Shown: positions 1 to 8,250 of the stretch, one piece after another | Numbering within the stretch: the first letter of the stretch is position 1 | Layout: each line of letters begins with the position of its first letter | From: Phycisphaerae bacterium | Lineage (GTDB): Bacteria; Planctomycetota; Phycisphaerae; Phycisphaerales; SM1A02 | Assembly (NCBI GenBank): GCA_002862305.1 | Contig: PKCS01000039.1 | Coordinates: 1-64,000 of the forward strand | Direction: 5' to 3' | Length of the DNA stretch: 64,000 nt | Notes under the pieces: model-generated | Seen by the model: only the letters and a program-made list of their open reading frames with translations | The model's database searches: none | What the model was told of the DNA's origin: nothing | Program-made: the position numbers and the translations under genes

Positions 1-164
1 GCACTCACCCGGACGCAGATGACGTGCCGTCCCCCGTCCTCCGGGCCGGTCTCGCAGCAGCCGGTCCGGAAGAATCCGGTGAGGGGATCGAGGGAGCAGG
101 GAGCAAGCCGTCCGCCGAGGACGTTTCGCGGTCCGGGTTCGGTCTTTGAATCGGTCGAGATCAC
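1..164 (-). CDS. DUF2237 family protein, N-terminal part (cut by window edge)
   Basis: Reading the minus strand from a GTG at 164 gives an open frame to the window edge (about 54 codons). It contains NVLGGRLAPCS, DPLTGFFRTGCCETGPEDGG and RHVICVRVS, which match the opening of the DUF2237 family (small proteins of unknown function with conserved Cys in 'GCC.TGPED'). The GTG shares two bases with the TGA stop of thrS (GTGA overlap), so the gene is probably translationally coupled to thrS. The usual thrS neighbour infC is not the next gene here. The function of the family is unknown; the family assignment is fairly secure from the motif. Confidence 0.8.
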   Translation of the reverse strand, partial: MISTDSKTEPGPRNVLGGRLAPCSLDPLTGFFRTGCCETGPEDGGRHVICVRVS

Positions 165-2239
165 GTGCCCACCTCCTCGAAGTGTTCCATCAGGGAGGAC
201 GCGCCGCGGGACTCGGACTCCCGTGCGACCGAATCGACGAAGGTGTCCAGGGGCAGCGCCCCGAGGTTCTGTTCCCTGCCGAACGCCCGCACCGAGACCG
301 AGCCCTGTTCCGCATCCCGCGGGCCGACCACCGCGAGGTAGGGGATCTTGAGGTCCGCGGCCACCTTGACCTTGGCCTGGATCCGGTCCGATCCGTGATC
401 GACGGTGGCGCGGATGCCACGGTCCTTGAGCATCCCGAGCAGGTCGTTCGCGTAGTCCGCGCTCTTCTCGCTGATCGGGAGCACCCGGACCTGTTCCGGA
501 GCGAGCCAGCAGGGGAAGGCGCCCGCGAAGTGCTCGATCAGCACCCCGATGAAGCGTTCCATGGACCCGAAGGGGGCCCGGTGGATCATCACCGGCCGGT
601 GTCGCTGGTTGTCGGCCCCGATGTACTCGAGGTCGAATCGCTCCGGGAGGTTGTAGTCGACCTGGATCGTCCCCAGCTGCCACTCGCGACCGATGACGTC
701 CTTGACCACGAAGTCGATCTTCGGGCCGTAGAAGGCGGCTTCCCCGGGCTCCTCGCTGAAGGGGACTCCAAGGGTCGCGGCCGCCTCCCGGCAGGCCTGC
801 TCCGCCCGGTCCCACTTCCCGGGATCGCCGACGTACTTGGTGCCGTCGGGATCGCGCAGTCCCACCCGGACCCGGTACTCGGTCATCCCCAGGGTCGAGA
901 AGATGAGCTTGACGATGTGCAGGCAGCCCTGGACCTCGTCCGCGATCTGGTCCTCCCGGCAGAAGAGGTGCGCGTCGTCCTGGGTGAAGCCACGGACCCG
1001 GGTCATGCCCCCGATCTCCCCCGACTGCTCCCAGCGATAGACGGTGCCGAACTCCGCGAGGCGGACCGGGAGGTCCCGGTAGGACCGCTGCTCGCTGGCG
1101 TAGATCTTGATGTGGTGGGGGCAGTTCATGGGCTTGAGGAGGTATCCGTCGATCTCTCCCTCGTCCATCCGGTTGGCCAGTTCCCCGCAGCTGCAGCCCT
1201 CCTCCGCGAGGCCCGCCAGCGTCTCGCGGTCGATGATGGGGGTGTACTGGCTCTCCTGGTAGTAGGGGTAGTGCCCCGAGGTCCGGTACAGGTCGAGCTT
1301 GCCGATGTGGGGGGTGAAGACCTGGGCGTAGCCCTGTCGGGTGAGTTCCTCGGAGATGAAGTTCTGGAGCAGCTGGCGGACCATCGCCCCGGCCGGCTTC
1401 CAGAGGATGAGGCCCTGCCCGACCTGCTCGTCGATGGTGAACAGCTGCAGCTTCCGACCGAGGACGCGGTGATCGCGCTTCTGTGCCTCCTCGAGCCTCG
1501 CGAGGTGCGCCTTGAGCTGCTTCTTGTCCGCGAAGGCGGTGCCGTAGACCCGGGTGAGCCGGTCGGACCGCTCGTCCCCGTGCCAGTAGCTGGAGGCGAT
1601 GCTCATCAGCTTGAAGGCCCCGATCCGCCCGGTCGAAGGTACGTGGGGACCGCGGCAGAGGTCCTCCCAGTCGGTCCCCGGGGTTCCGGTGGCGTACCAG
1701 GTCAGTTCGTCGGATCCCGCCTCGATCGCCCGCTCCGCGTTGTCGATCTTGTACTTCGATCCCTCCGCCCGGAGCTTCTCCAGGCCGTCCGCGCAGGACA
1801 GTGCATAGCGGTTGAAGGCCCGATCCTCCTTGATGATCCGCTTCATGACCTCCTCCACGCGGCTGAAGTCGTCGCTCGAGATCATGCTGCCCTCGGGGAA
1901 GGCGATGTCGTAGTAGAAGCCGTTCTCGACCGGGGGGCCGTAGACCAGCCGGGCTCCCGGGAAGAGTTCCTCGATCGCCTCCGCCATCACGTGGGCACAG
2001 GAGTGGCGCATCAGGTACTGGGCGTCCTCGTCCGGGTCGCCCTCGCGATCCTTCGCGGTCACCAGTGCCAGCTCGGCGTCCTCGGTGATCGGGGCCGAGA
2101 GGTCCGCCAGCTCGCCGTCGATCCGCGCCCCCAGGGCCGCCTTCGCGAGCCCCGGGCCGATGTCCGCCGCCACCTGCGCCGGGGTGACGTCGTCCTGGTA
2201 CTCGCGGGTGGTTCCGTCGGGGAGGGTGATCAGGGGCAT
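161..2239 (-). CDS. thrS: Threonine--tRNA ligase
   Basis: Charges tRNA-Thr with threonine in the cytoplasm and edits mis-charged serine. The 692-residue product has full-length bacterial ThrRS layout: TGS domain (about 1-62), editing domain with HSCAH (79-83) and the CRGPH zinc/editing motif, then the class II core with MNCPHH (catalytic zinc), motif 3-like HRAPFGSMERF, and a C-terminal anticodon-binding domain. The frame stays open upstream, but the ATG at 2239 gives the normal TGS N-terminus (MPLITLPDG). It also lies 7 nt downstream of a TACACT -10-like box, so the mRNA may be leaderless. The stop overlaps the GTG start of the DUF2237 gene. Confidence 0.97.
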   Translation of the reverse strand: MPLITLPDGTTREYQDDVTPAQVAADIGPGLAKAALGARIDGELADLSAPITEDAELALVTAKDREGDPDEDAQYLMRHSCAHVMAEAIEELFPGARLVYGPPVENGFYYDIAFPEGSMISSDDFSRVEEVMKRIIKEDRAFNRYALSCADGLEKLRAEGSKYKIDNAERAIEAGSDELTWYATGTPGTDWEDLCRGPHVPSTGRIGAFKLMSIASSYWHGDERSDRLTRVYGTAFADKKQLKAHLARLEEAQKRDHRVLGRKLQLFTIDEQVGQGLILWKPAGAMVRQLLQNFISEELTRQGYAQVFTPHIGKLDLYRTSGHYPYYQESQYTPIIDRETLAGLAEEGCSCGELANRMDEGEIDGYLLKPMNCPHHIKIYASEQRSYRDLPVRLAEFGTVYRWEQSGEIGGMTRVRGFTQDDAHLFCREDQIADEVQGCLHIVKLIFSTLGMTEYRVRVGLRDPDGTKYVGDPGKWDRAEQACREAAATLGVPFSEEPGEAAFYGPKIDFVVKDVIGREWQLGTIQVDYNLPERFDLEYIGADNQRHRPVMIHRAPFGSMERFIGVLIEHFAGAFPCWLAPEQVRVLPISEKSADYANDLLGMLKDRGIRATVDHGSDRIQAKVKVAADLKIPYLAVVGPRDAEQGSVSVRAFGREQNLGALPLDTFVDSVARESESRGASSLMEHFEEVGT

Positions 2240-2246
2240 GAGAGGA

Positions 2247-2252
2247 AGTGTA
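2247..2252 (-). promoter_or_regulatory. Putative -10 box (TACACT) of a leaderless thrS promoter
   Basis: TACACT on the minus strand ends 7 nt before the thrS ATG, so transcription would begin at or next to the start codon. No Shine-Dalgarno sequence is visible. The same TAnnnT plus 6-8 nt arrangement recurs before nine other genes in the window. No good -35 is recognisable. Confidence 0.5.
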
Positions 2253-2267
2253 CGCGAAGATGATCCC

Positions 2268-2765
2268 TCATTCAGAGGGGAAGAGCTCGTTCTGTCCCTC
2301 CACCGGGGGAGGCATGTCCTTGAGTTCCTTGATCGTCTCCTCCACGTCCTCGATCGAGTCGAACGACTGGTACTCGCTGGCATAGCGCACGAAGGCGATC
2401 TGGTCGGTGGTCCGCAGCAGGCCGGCCACCAGCTGGCCGATCTCCATCGACTGGACCTCCCGTTCGTGGAGTCGGTACACGGTCTCCTCGACCTCCCGGA
2501 CGATCTGCAGCTTGCGCTCCTCGGGAATCGGTCGCTTGCCGCAGGCGGCCTGGATGCCGATGAGAATCTTCTGGCTGGCGAAGGGGACCCGGCTGCCGTC
2601 CTTCTTGATCACCATGAGTCGGCCGGTCTTCTCCACCCGCTCGTAGGAGGTGAACCGCCCGCCGCACTTGAGACACTCCCTCCGCCGGCGGATGGAGCAT
2701 CCACCCTCGCTCGACCTGCTGTCGATCACCTTGGAGCCGTAGGCCTCGCAATAGGGGCACTGCAT
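2268..2765 (-). CDS. nrdR: Transcriptional repressor NrdR
   Basis: Represses ribonucleotide reductase genes by binding NrdR boxes when its ATP-cone is loaded with dATP/ATP. The 165-residue product shows the N-terminal zinc ribbon (C3, C6, C31, C34 in MQCPYC and CLKC), the RRRRECLKC basic stretch, and an ATP-cone from about residue 49 (VMVIKKDGSR-like start of the cone) to 139, the standard size and order. An AGGTG stretch precedes the ATG by 5 nt. It sits 28 nt upstream of thrS, whose own putative promoter overlaps this gap. No ribonucleotide reductase gene is in the window. Confidence 0.96.
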   Translation of the reverse strand: MQCPYCEAYGSKVIDSRSSEGGCSIRRRRECLKCGGRFTSYERVEKTGRLMVIKKDGSRVPFASQKILIGIQAACGKRPIPEERKLQIVREVEETVYRLHEREVQSMEIGQLVAGLLRTTDQIAFVRYASEYQSFDSIEDVEETIKELKDMPPPVEGQNELFPSE

Positions 2766-2877
2766 GATTCACCTATCGTCCGATGGATCCCGGGAAGCCC
2801 AAATCTCGGGGAACGCCACCCGGACCCCACCCGGAACCGGGCCTGCCCGGGGGGAGCGGCCGGCCGGACGCCCGGAC

Positions 2878-3438
2878 TCAGATCTCCTCGACCTCGCGGG
2901 CCTTCTTCGCGACCATCTCGTCGATCTTCGCGTTGCCGGCCTTGGTGGAGTCGTCGACGCTCTCCTTGGCCCCCTTGATCTCGTCGTCCCCGAGCTTGTG
3001 CTCGCTCTGGGCCGCATCAAGGTTCTTGTTGGCGTCACGCCGCTCGTTCCGGATCGCGACCTTGGCGTTCTCGCCCAGCTTCTTGACCTGCGCGACCAGC
3101 TGCTTCCGCCGCTCGGCGGTGGGGGAGGGCACGCTGATGCGGATCGTCCCTCCGTCGCTCTGGGGGTTCAGCCCGAGGTCGGAGCTCTCGATCGCCTTGA
3201 TGATCTCGTTCTTGGCCCCGGGATCGAACGGCTTGACCACCAGGGTGGTCGCCTCCGCCACGCTGACCGCCGCGAGCTCCCGGAGATCGGTCGAGGCCCC
3301 GTAGTAGTCGACCTTGAGGTACTCGATCAGGGCGGTGTTCGCCCGACCGGTGCGGATCCCCTTCAGCTCGCTGCCGAGGTGCTCGAGGGTCTTTTCCATT
3401 CGCTCTTCGCATTCGAGCAGGATCTCGTCGACGTCCAT
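2878..3438 (-). CDS. frr: Ribosome recycling factor
   Basis: Splits post-termination ribosomes together with EF-G in the cytoplasm. The 186-residue product is normal length, with the family signatures LKGIRTGRAN near the N-terminus, LVVKPFDPGAKNEIIKAIESSDLGLNPQSDG in the centre (only quoted in part) and ISVPSPTAERRKQLV. The ATG at 3438 is chosen over the longer open frame because it starts the family-typical MDVDEILLE and has a GGAGG ribosome binding site 8-9 nt upstream. It lies 59 nt downstream of pyrH, the usual bacterial order pyrH-frr, so the two are probably co-transcribed. Confidence 0.96.
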   Translation of the reverse strand: MDVDEILLECEERMEKTLEHLGSELKGIRTGRANTALIEYLKVDYYGASTDLRELAAVSVAEATTLVVKPFDPGAKNEIIKAIESSDLGLNPQSDGGTIRISVPSPTAERRKQLVAQVKKLGENAKVAIRNERRDANKNLDAAQSEHKLGDDEIKGAKESVDDSTKAGNAKIDEMVAKKAREVEEI

Positions 3439-3497
3439 CGTGGTTCCTCCATGCCGGCTCCCCGCCGGCTCGGTTCTCTCGGGACTACGGCCCCGAC

Positions 3498-4238
3498 TCA
3501 GTCGTCCTTGCCGGCCTCCGGCGCGGTCACCAGGGTGCCGATGCTGGTGTCCCCCGCGACCACCCGCTGGATGTTCCCCTGCTTCTTGAAGTCGAACACG
3601 CAGATCGGCATCCGATGCTCCATGCACATGGTCATCGCGGTGAGGTCCATGACCTTGAGCCGCCGCTTGATGGCGTCGTTGAAGGTCAGGTCCTCGAAGC
3701 GGGTCGCGTCGGGGTTGGTCGCCGGATCCTTGTCGTAGATCCCGTCGACCTTGGTGGCCTTGAGCAGGATGTCCGCCCCCAGCTCGATCGATCGCAACGC
3801 CGCGCAGGTGTCGGTGGTGAAGAACGGGTTCCCGGTGCCCGCGACCAGGATGACGATGCGGTTCTTCTCCAGGTGGCGAAGCGCGCGGGCCCGGATGAAG
3901 GATTCCGCCACCGAGCTCAGGTTGATGGCGCTCATCACCCGGGCCTCGTGGTTCCTGCTCTCGAGGGCCTCCTTCAGGGCGAGCCCGTTGATCACGGTCC
4001 CCAGCATGCCCATGTAGTCGGAGGTGGACTGGTCGAATCCGCTCTCGGTGGCGAGGGCCGCGCCGCGGATGATGTTCCCCCCGCCGACCACCACCGCGAT
4101 CTCCGCGCCCTGCTTGTGCGCCTCGGAGATCTCGTCCGCGATGATCATGAGTTCCTCGGGGGAGATGCCCAGGGAGCCCTCGGCGGCGAAGCTCTCCCCG
4201 CTGATCTTCAGGACCACTCGATGGTGCTTTCTACTCAT
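3498..4238 (-). CDS. pyrH: Uridylate (UMP) kinase
   Basis: Phosphorylates UMP to UDP with ATP, in pyrimidine nucleotide synthesis. The 246-residue product has the amino-acid-kinase fold motifs VVLKISGESF at the N-terminus, VVVGGGNIIRG for the phosphate loop, and ILLKATKVDGIYDKDP for UMP/ATP binding, all typical of bacterial PyrH. GAGG lies 8 nt before the ATG. The common upstream neighbours rpsB and tsf are not adjacent: the gene is divergent from the VWA/Exb cluster. It probably heads an operon with frr. Confidence 0.97.
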   Translation of the reverse strand: MSRKHHRVVLKISGESFAAEGSLGISPEELMIIADEISEAHKQGAEIAVVVGGGNIIRGAALATESGFDQSTSDYMGMLGTVINGLALKEALESRNHEARVMSAINLSSVAESFIRARALRHLEKNRIVILVAGTGNPFFTTDTCAALRSIELGADILLKATKVDGIYDKDPATNPDATRFEDLTFNDAIKRRLKVMDLTAMTMCMEHRMPICVFDFKKQGNIQRVVAGDTSIGTLVTAPEAGKDD

Positions 4239-4288
4239 GGGGGTGCCTCATCAGGTAGGCGGGCGTCCGGGGGCTCTCTCGATCAGCG

Positions 4289-4294
4289 ATCATA
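4289..4294 (-). promoter_or_regulatory. Possible -10 box (TATGAT) for pyrH-frr
   Basis: TATGAT on the minus strand lies 50 nt before the pyrH ATG in the 168-nt divergent gap. The gene has a ribosome binding site, so a leadered transcript is expected. No -35 at good spacing is evident. Confidence 0.3.
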
Positions 4295-4406
4295 GACTGG
4301 AATCGTCTCGGGCACCGCCAATTGCCTGTTCTCGGGGGGGAGCAACGTAGAATATCCTGAGGACCGGAACAAGGACCCCGCTCCCATCCGTATTCCATAC
4401 TACACC

Positions 4407-5456
4407 GTGCACCAGACACCCCCAAACCCGAGTTCGACGCGGACCTCGCACCTGGAGGCGGAGGTGGCATCCCTCCGGGAGCAGCTCGACGAGCTGCGGG
4501 AGCTGCGCCGCCGCCGGAACCTCCGGAAGCTGGTGCTCCTCGGGCTGGCGGTCTCCATTCCCTTCCACCTCATGATCATCGCCTACCTCGCCAGCTACCG
4601 GACCGGCGGCTCCGGCAGCGGACCGGATGCCGGAGACGGGATCGAGTTCACGGTGCTCTCCTCCAGCGAACTCGAGGAGCTGCAGCAGGAGATCGAGCTC
4701 GAGGACGCGGTCACCAGCGAGCTGGAGCTCGATGAGTCGATGAGCTCGATGCTGGCCAGGCTCGACGACCAGATCGCGGCCGCCAGCCTCACCGAGCTCG
4801 ACGTCTCGGGTTCGATGGCCTCCCCCGGGGGCCTGGTGGGGTTCTCCGATTCGATGAAGGCCGACTCCGGGCTGCTCGGCTCGGCCTCGTTCTTCGGGAT
4901 CGGCTCCCGCGGACGCCGCTTCGGCTTCATCATCGACCTCTCCACCTCCATGCGGAACCCCATCTCCCGGTCGGGGGGGATCGGCTCCGAGCCGGAGCTG
5001 ACCAAGTTCGACCTCGCGGTTCGCCAGTTCTCGCAGACCATCGGCCGGCTCCCCGACTACGTGCAGGTCTACATGCTGCTCTTCGCCGGCAGCCTCGACA
5101 GCCTCAAGGCCCCGGCCTTCCAGCAGTCCTGGCTGTCGATGAACGACCGCAACAAGGAGCGACTCATGGCCTGGCTCTCCGAGCGGGTGCCGGAGGGCAG
5201 CACCGAACCCTACAAGGCCTTCCAGAGGATCTTCTCCCTGCGCAACCGTCCCGACGTGATCTTCTTCCTCACCGACGGCATCTTCGATGCGGACGTTCCC
5301 GACAAGATCGCCTCCCTCAACGGGAAGGGGCGACGGGTGGTGATCAACACCATCGCGCTCGGCGGGGGGGCGGATCTCGCCACCCTCGAGAAGATCGCCC
5401 GGGAAAGCGGGGGCCAGTGCGTCCGCTACCCACCCCGGCGGGAGGCGACACCATGA
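4407..5456 (+). CDS. Membrane-anchored von Willebrand factor A domain protein
   Basis: First gene of the eight-gene 4.4-14.6 kb cluster. The 349-residue product begins with a charged coiled-coil-like stretch (about 15-40), one membrane segment (about 41-63), an acidic Glu/Ser-rich spacer (80-130), and a VWA domain. The MIDAS metal-site motif DLSTS (177-181) and a later FLTDGIFD strand are visible, so metal-dependent ligand binding is plausible. Start is GTG at 4407; an in-frame ATG alternative lies only inside the membrane segment. Its stop overlaps the next ATG (ATGA). The N-terminal anchor suggests the VWA domain is periplasmic. The family occurs beside ExbB/ExbD genes in planctomycetes; its precise job is unknown. 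Confidence 0.85.
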   Translation: MHQTPPNPSSTRTSHLEAEVASLREQLDELRELRRRRNLRKLVLLGLAVSIPFHLMIIAYLASYRTGGSGSGPDAGDGIEFTVLSSSELEELQQEIELEDAVTSELELDESMSSMLARLDDQIAAASLTELDVSGSMASPGGLVGFSDSMKADSGLLGSASFFGIGSRGRRFGFIIDLSTSMRNPISRSGGIGSEPELTKFDLAVRQFSQTIGRLPDYVQVYMLLFAGSLDSLKAPAFQQSWLSMNDRNKERLMAWLSERVPEGSTEPYKAFQRIFSLRNRPDVIFFLTDGIFDADVPDKIASLNGKGRRVVINTIALGGGADLATLEKIARESGGQCVRYPPRREATP

Positions 5457-6637
5457 CGCACCTCCTGCTGGCCGGCCTGGTCGGTCTGCTGCCCCACGTG
5501 GTCGAGGCCCCGGCGGAGACGATCCTCCTCCGGGATCGCCTGGGAACGATCGAGGCCCGGCTGGTCGGGTTCGAGCCCGGCGGGGCCAGGATCCTGGTCG
5601 ACGCCCCGTCGCCCGCCGTCCCCCTCGAGGACGATCCCGCCGCCACGGTGCCCGAGCCACCGCCCGCGGTGGCACGCGTGGTCCCGTGGGACCGGATCCG
5701 GGGGATCGAGGGGATCGAGGACCCGGTCCTCGAGTCCCAGTGGGAAACCCGATGGCGTGCGGTCTCGGAGGATCTCTGGCGCGCCAGGAGTCGACTCCAG
5801 CGTGGCGATCGAGCCCTCGCGGAGCCGCTCTTCGCCCGCCATTTCGACCTGGTGACCTCGGATCCCGAGGGCAGCGAGCTCGCCCTCGTCGTCGCGGAAG
5901 GCCTCCTTCGCAGTCGTCTCCGCTCGGGCGAGGTCGAGTCCCTGGTGCCCGCCGCCCTCGAGACCGTCCGGCTGCGGCGCGCGGGCTTCGAGACCGATCG
6001 CTACCAGGCACTGCCTCCCGTCATCGACGAACGCCTCTGGCTGGTGCCCCGGCTGGCCCCGGTCCCCACCCGGGTCGATCTCGACCCGACGAGCATGCGG
6101 TCGATGGTCCGGCGCTGGTCGGAGGACCCCGACGAGGTGGTCTCGGGTCTCGCCCGGGCCTACGCGCGCATGCACGATCCCCCCGATGCCCTCCTGCTCG
6201 GTGGCGTGGACCCCGCCGGCCCCTCGCTGGTCCTCGCCGCCCTCGCGACCCGCTCCTCGGATCCCACCCAGCGGGCCGCCGCCCGCGAGCGCTTCCGGTC
6301 GCTGGTGCCCGGGGTGGACTCCGATCCCGCGTACGGACCGTGGCGAGGCTGGTTCCTCGGGACCTCCGCCCTGCTCGAGGAGGACCGACTGCTCGACCCC
6401 GCCCTGCTGGAGCTCCTCGCGCTCCCGGCGGAGCACCTCCACCACGATCCCGCCCTCGCCATCCGGGCCCTCTCGGTCGGCGCCGACGCCCTGGACGCCG
6501 CGGGGCGCGGTGGGGAGGCCGCGGTGCTCCGGCGGGAGATCACTCGACTTGACTTCACGGTCGCACCGGCACTCCCGGCGGCCCTCGGCAACGACCTCCC
6601 AGCATCGGACGCGCCGTCCGAGGAAGAGACCAGGTGA
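5453..6637 (+). CDS. Exported helical protein of the Exb/VWA cluster, function unknown
   Basis: Encodes 394 residues starting at an ATG that overlaps the VWA stop. Residues 1-19 form a signal peptide (hydrophobic LLLAGLVGLL, then VVEA). Residues 22-60 resemble a short beta-rich segment, followed by an Ala/Leu/Arg-rich, mostly helical region (about 100-380) that could be a TPR-like solenoid, although no repeat was delimited. The C-terminal tail is acidic. I do not recognise the family. Position between the VWA and the channel gene, with coupled starts, says it works with them, probably in the periplasm. Confidence 0.75.
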   Translation: MTHLLLAGLVGLLPHVVEAPAETILLRDRLGTIEARLVGFEPGGARILVDAPSPAVPLEDDPAATVPEPPPAVARVVPWDRIRGIEGIEDPVLESQWETRWRAVSEDLWRARSRLQRGDRALAEPLFARHFDLVTSDPEGSELALVVAEGLLRSRLRSGEVESLVPAALETVRLRRAGFETDRYQALPPVIDERLWLVPRLAPVPTRVDLDPTSMRSMVRRWSEDPDEVVSGLARAYARMHDPPDALLLGGVDPAGPSLVLAALATRSSDPTQRAAARERFRSLVPGVDSDPAYGPWRGWFLGTSALLEEDRLLDPALLELLALPAEHLHHDPALAIRALSVGADALDAAGRGGEAAVLRREITRLDFTVAPALPAALGNDLPASDAPSEEETR

Positions 6638-6644
6638 GCGAACC

Positions 6645-7388
6645 ATGAACCACCTCCAGACCCTGATCGTCTCCGCGGCACCCGCCGGCGGAAGCGGTTC
6701 CACCCTGTTGAAGTTCATCACGGACGGGGGGGTGATCGGCTACCTGCTGATCCTGCTCTCGGTGATCGCGCTGGTGCTGGTCGTGGTGCACGCGATCCAG
6801 ATCCGGAGGTCCCAGCTCATTCCCGAGGACCAGATCGAGGACCTCCAGGAACTGCTCGCCCGCGGTGCCTCCCAGCAGGCCCTCGACTACTGCCTCGAAC
6901 CCGCCAACGACAGCTTCCTGACCCGGGTCCTGGCCCCGGGCCTCACCCGCTTCCTGGGCTCGCCCTTCGGCGCCTTCGAGATCAAGACCGCCATCGAGGA
7001 CGCTGGCTCCGAGCAGACCGAACGGCTCTACCGATCCACCGACGCCCTGGGCGTCATCGGCGCGATCGCGCCCCTGCTCGGCCTGCTGGGCACGGTCTAC
7101 GGGATGATCAGCGCCTTCTCGACCATCGGCAGCGGGGGGGGCGGGCCCACCAACCACGAGCAGCTCGCCGCCAACATCAGCCTCGCGCTGGTGACCACCA
7201 TGCAGGGACTCGTGGTGGCGATCCCCTGCGTGATCCTGTACTCCTTCTTCCGCAACCGCATCGACGCGATCGCCGCCGATGCCGGGAGTCGACTCGACTC
7301 GCTCACCATGCTCCTCGAGTCCTCCCGGGCCCCGGTTCCGGACGCCGGGAACGGTCCGGCGAACCCCGGCAGCGGAGCGGGACGGTGA
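6645..7388 (+). CDS. MotA/TolQ/ExbB-type proton channel protein
   Basis: Inner-membrane channel subunit that, with ExbD/TolR partners, converts proton flow into movement of a periplasmic element. The 247-residue product has a first membrane segment at about 30-52 (YLLILLSVIALVLVVVHAI). A cytoplasmic loop follows, then the family core APLLGLLGTVYGMISAF and the third segment ISLALVTTMQGLVVAIP, with the conserved Thr residues. The ATG at 6645 is the first in-frame start after the upstream stop. Its TGA overlaps the GTG start of the next gene. It could serve as TolQ, ExbB or a planctomycete-specific analogue; there is no TonB or TolA in this cluster. Confidence 0.92.
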   Translation: MNHLQTLIVSAAPAGGSGSTLLKFITDGGVIGYLLILLSVIALVLVVVHAIQIRRSQLIPEDQIEDLQELLARGASQQALDYCLEPANDSFLTRVLAPGLTRFLGSPFGAFEIKTAIEDAGSEQTERLYRSTDALGVIGAIAPLLGLLGTVYGMISAFSTIGSGGGGPTNHEQLAANISLALVTTMQGLVVAIPCVILYSFFRNRIDAIAADAGSRLDSLTMLLESSRAPVPDAGNGPANPGSGAGR

Positions 7389-7807
7389 GGTTCTCCCGAA
7401 GCAGGCGCCACGGCGGATTCCTCTCGCTCGACATGACCCCCATGATCGACATCGTGTTCCTCCTGCTCATCTTCTTCCTCTGGACCATGCAGCTGGTCCA
7501 GGACTCGCGGACCGAACTGGAGCTTCCCCGGGAGGCCGGTGACCAGTCGGCCCGGACCGAACCGGCGGGGCTGATCGTGAACCTGCTGGCCGACGGCACC
7601 ATCGTGGAGGGCGACGAACCCATCAGCCTCGATCGACTCCGCATCCTCGCGCTGTCCACCTCGTCGACCCCGGGGGACGAGCGTCGTCCCCGTCCCCTGA
7701 TCCGCGCGGACCGCAACGCACCGGCCGAGCGGCTCAACCAGATCATGAACGTCCTCAGGCAGTCGGGACTCTCCGGGATCCGCCTCGCCACCAGTCCGAA
7801 CAGCTGA
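7385..7807 (+). CDS. ExbD/TolR-type protein, copy 1
   Basis: Partner of the ExbB/TolQ-like channel. The 140-residue product has a short basic cytoplasmic N-terminus, then SLDMTPMIDIVFLLLIFFLW, one membrane helix carrying the essential proton-coupling Asp (D22), and a periplasmic domain of about 95 residues ending in SGIRLATSPNS. GTG start, overlapping the channel gene's TGA (GTGA). Copy 2 follows after 14 nt, so the complex may contain two different ExbD-like subunits. Confidence 0.92.
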   Translation: MRFSRSRRHGGFLSLDMTPMIDIVFLLLIFFLWTMQLVQDSRTELELPREAGDQSARTEPAGLIVNLLADGTIVEGDEPISLDRLRILALSTSSTPGDERRPRPLIRADRNAPAERLNQIMNVLRQSGLSGIRLATSPNS

Positions 7808-7821
7808 ACGAGTACCCGACC

Positions 7822-8247
7822 TTGCGCATCAAGACCAGGACCAACCGACGACGCAGCGCACGACTCACCCTGAACATGGCGAGCATGATCGACTGCACGT
7901 TCCTCCTGCTGGCGTACTTCCTGCTGACCATCGTGGTGCTCGAGCCGGAGGACCAGCTGGCCTCCAACCTGCAACCCGACCGGACCTCCGCCTCCGGGTC
8001 GAACTCGGACTTCCAGCCCCAGATCATCGACGTGGAGCTGGTCGATTCCCAGCCCGGCTACCGGCTGGGCTCCCGGCTCTTCCGCGATCCCGACTCGCTC
8101 CGACAGGCGCTCGAGCAGCTGCACCGGGATTCGGGGCTCTTCGTCCGCGTGCATCCCGGACCCGACGTCGGGTTCGCCGCCTCGGCGATGCAGGCGGGCC
8201 GGGACGCGGGATTCACCAGCGTCACCTACGTTCCCGAGGGTGGGTGA
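7822..8247 (+). CDS. ExbD/TolR-type protein, copy 2
   Basis: Second ExbD-like gene: 141 residues with a very basic N-terminus, membrane helix ASMIDCTFLLLAYFLLTIVV carrying the conserved Asp (D24), and a periplasmic domain that ends in FTSVTYVPEGG. It is clearly diverged from copy 1, with little similarity outside the helix. The start is TTG at 7822, the only start that keeps the whole basic N-terminus; an unusual start may lower its yield relative to copy 1. Three bases separate it from the next gene. Confidence 0.88.
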   Translation: MRIKTRTNRRRSARLTLNMASMIDCTFLLLAYFLLTIVVLEPEDQLASNLQPDRTSASGSNSDFQPQIIDVELVDSQPGYRLGSRLFRDPDSLRQALEQLHRDSGLFVRVHPGPDVGFAASAMQAGRDAGFTSVTYVPEGG

Positions 8248-8250
8248 ACG

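Noticed and set aside
146-2263. A 705-codon open frame on the plus strand opposite thrS
   Set aside because: It is the antisense shadow of thrS in G+C-rich DNA: no family resemblance, Val/Gly/Asp-rich composition, and thrS is unmistakable on the other strand.
4396-4401. CATACT as leaderless -10 box for the VWA gene
   Set aside because: Does not start with TA and lies only 5 nt from the GTG; TAGAAT at 4348-4353 is a possible alternative but equally unproven.
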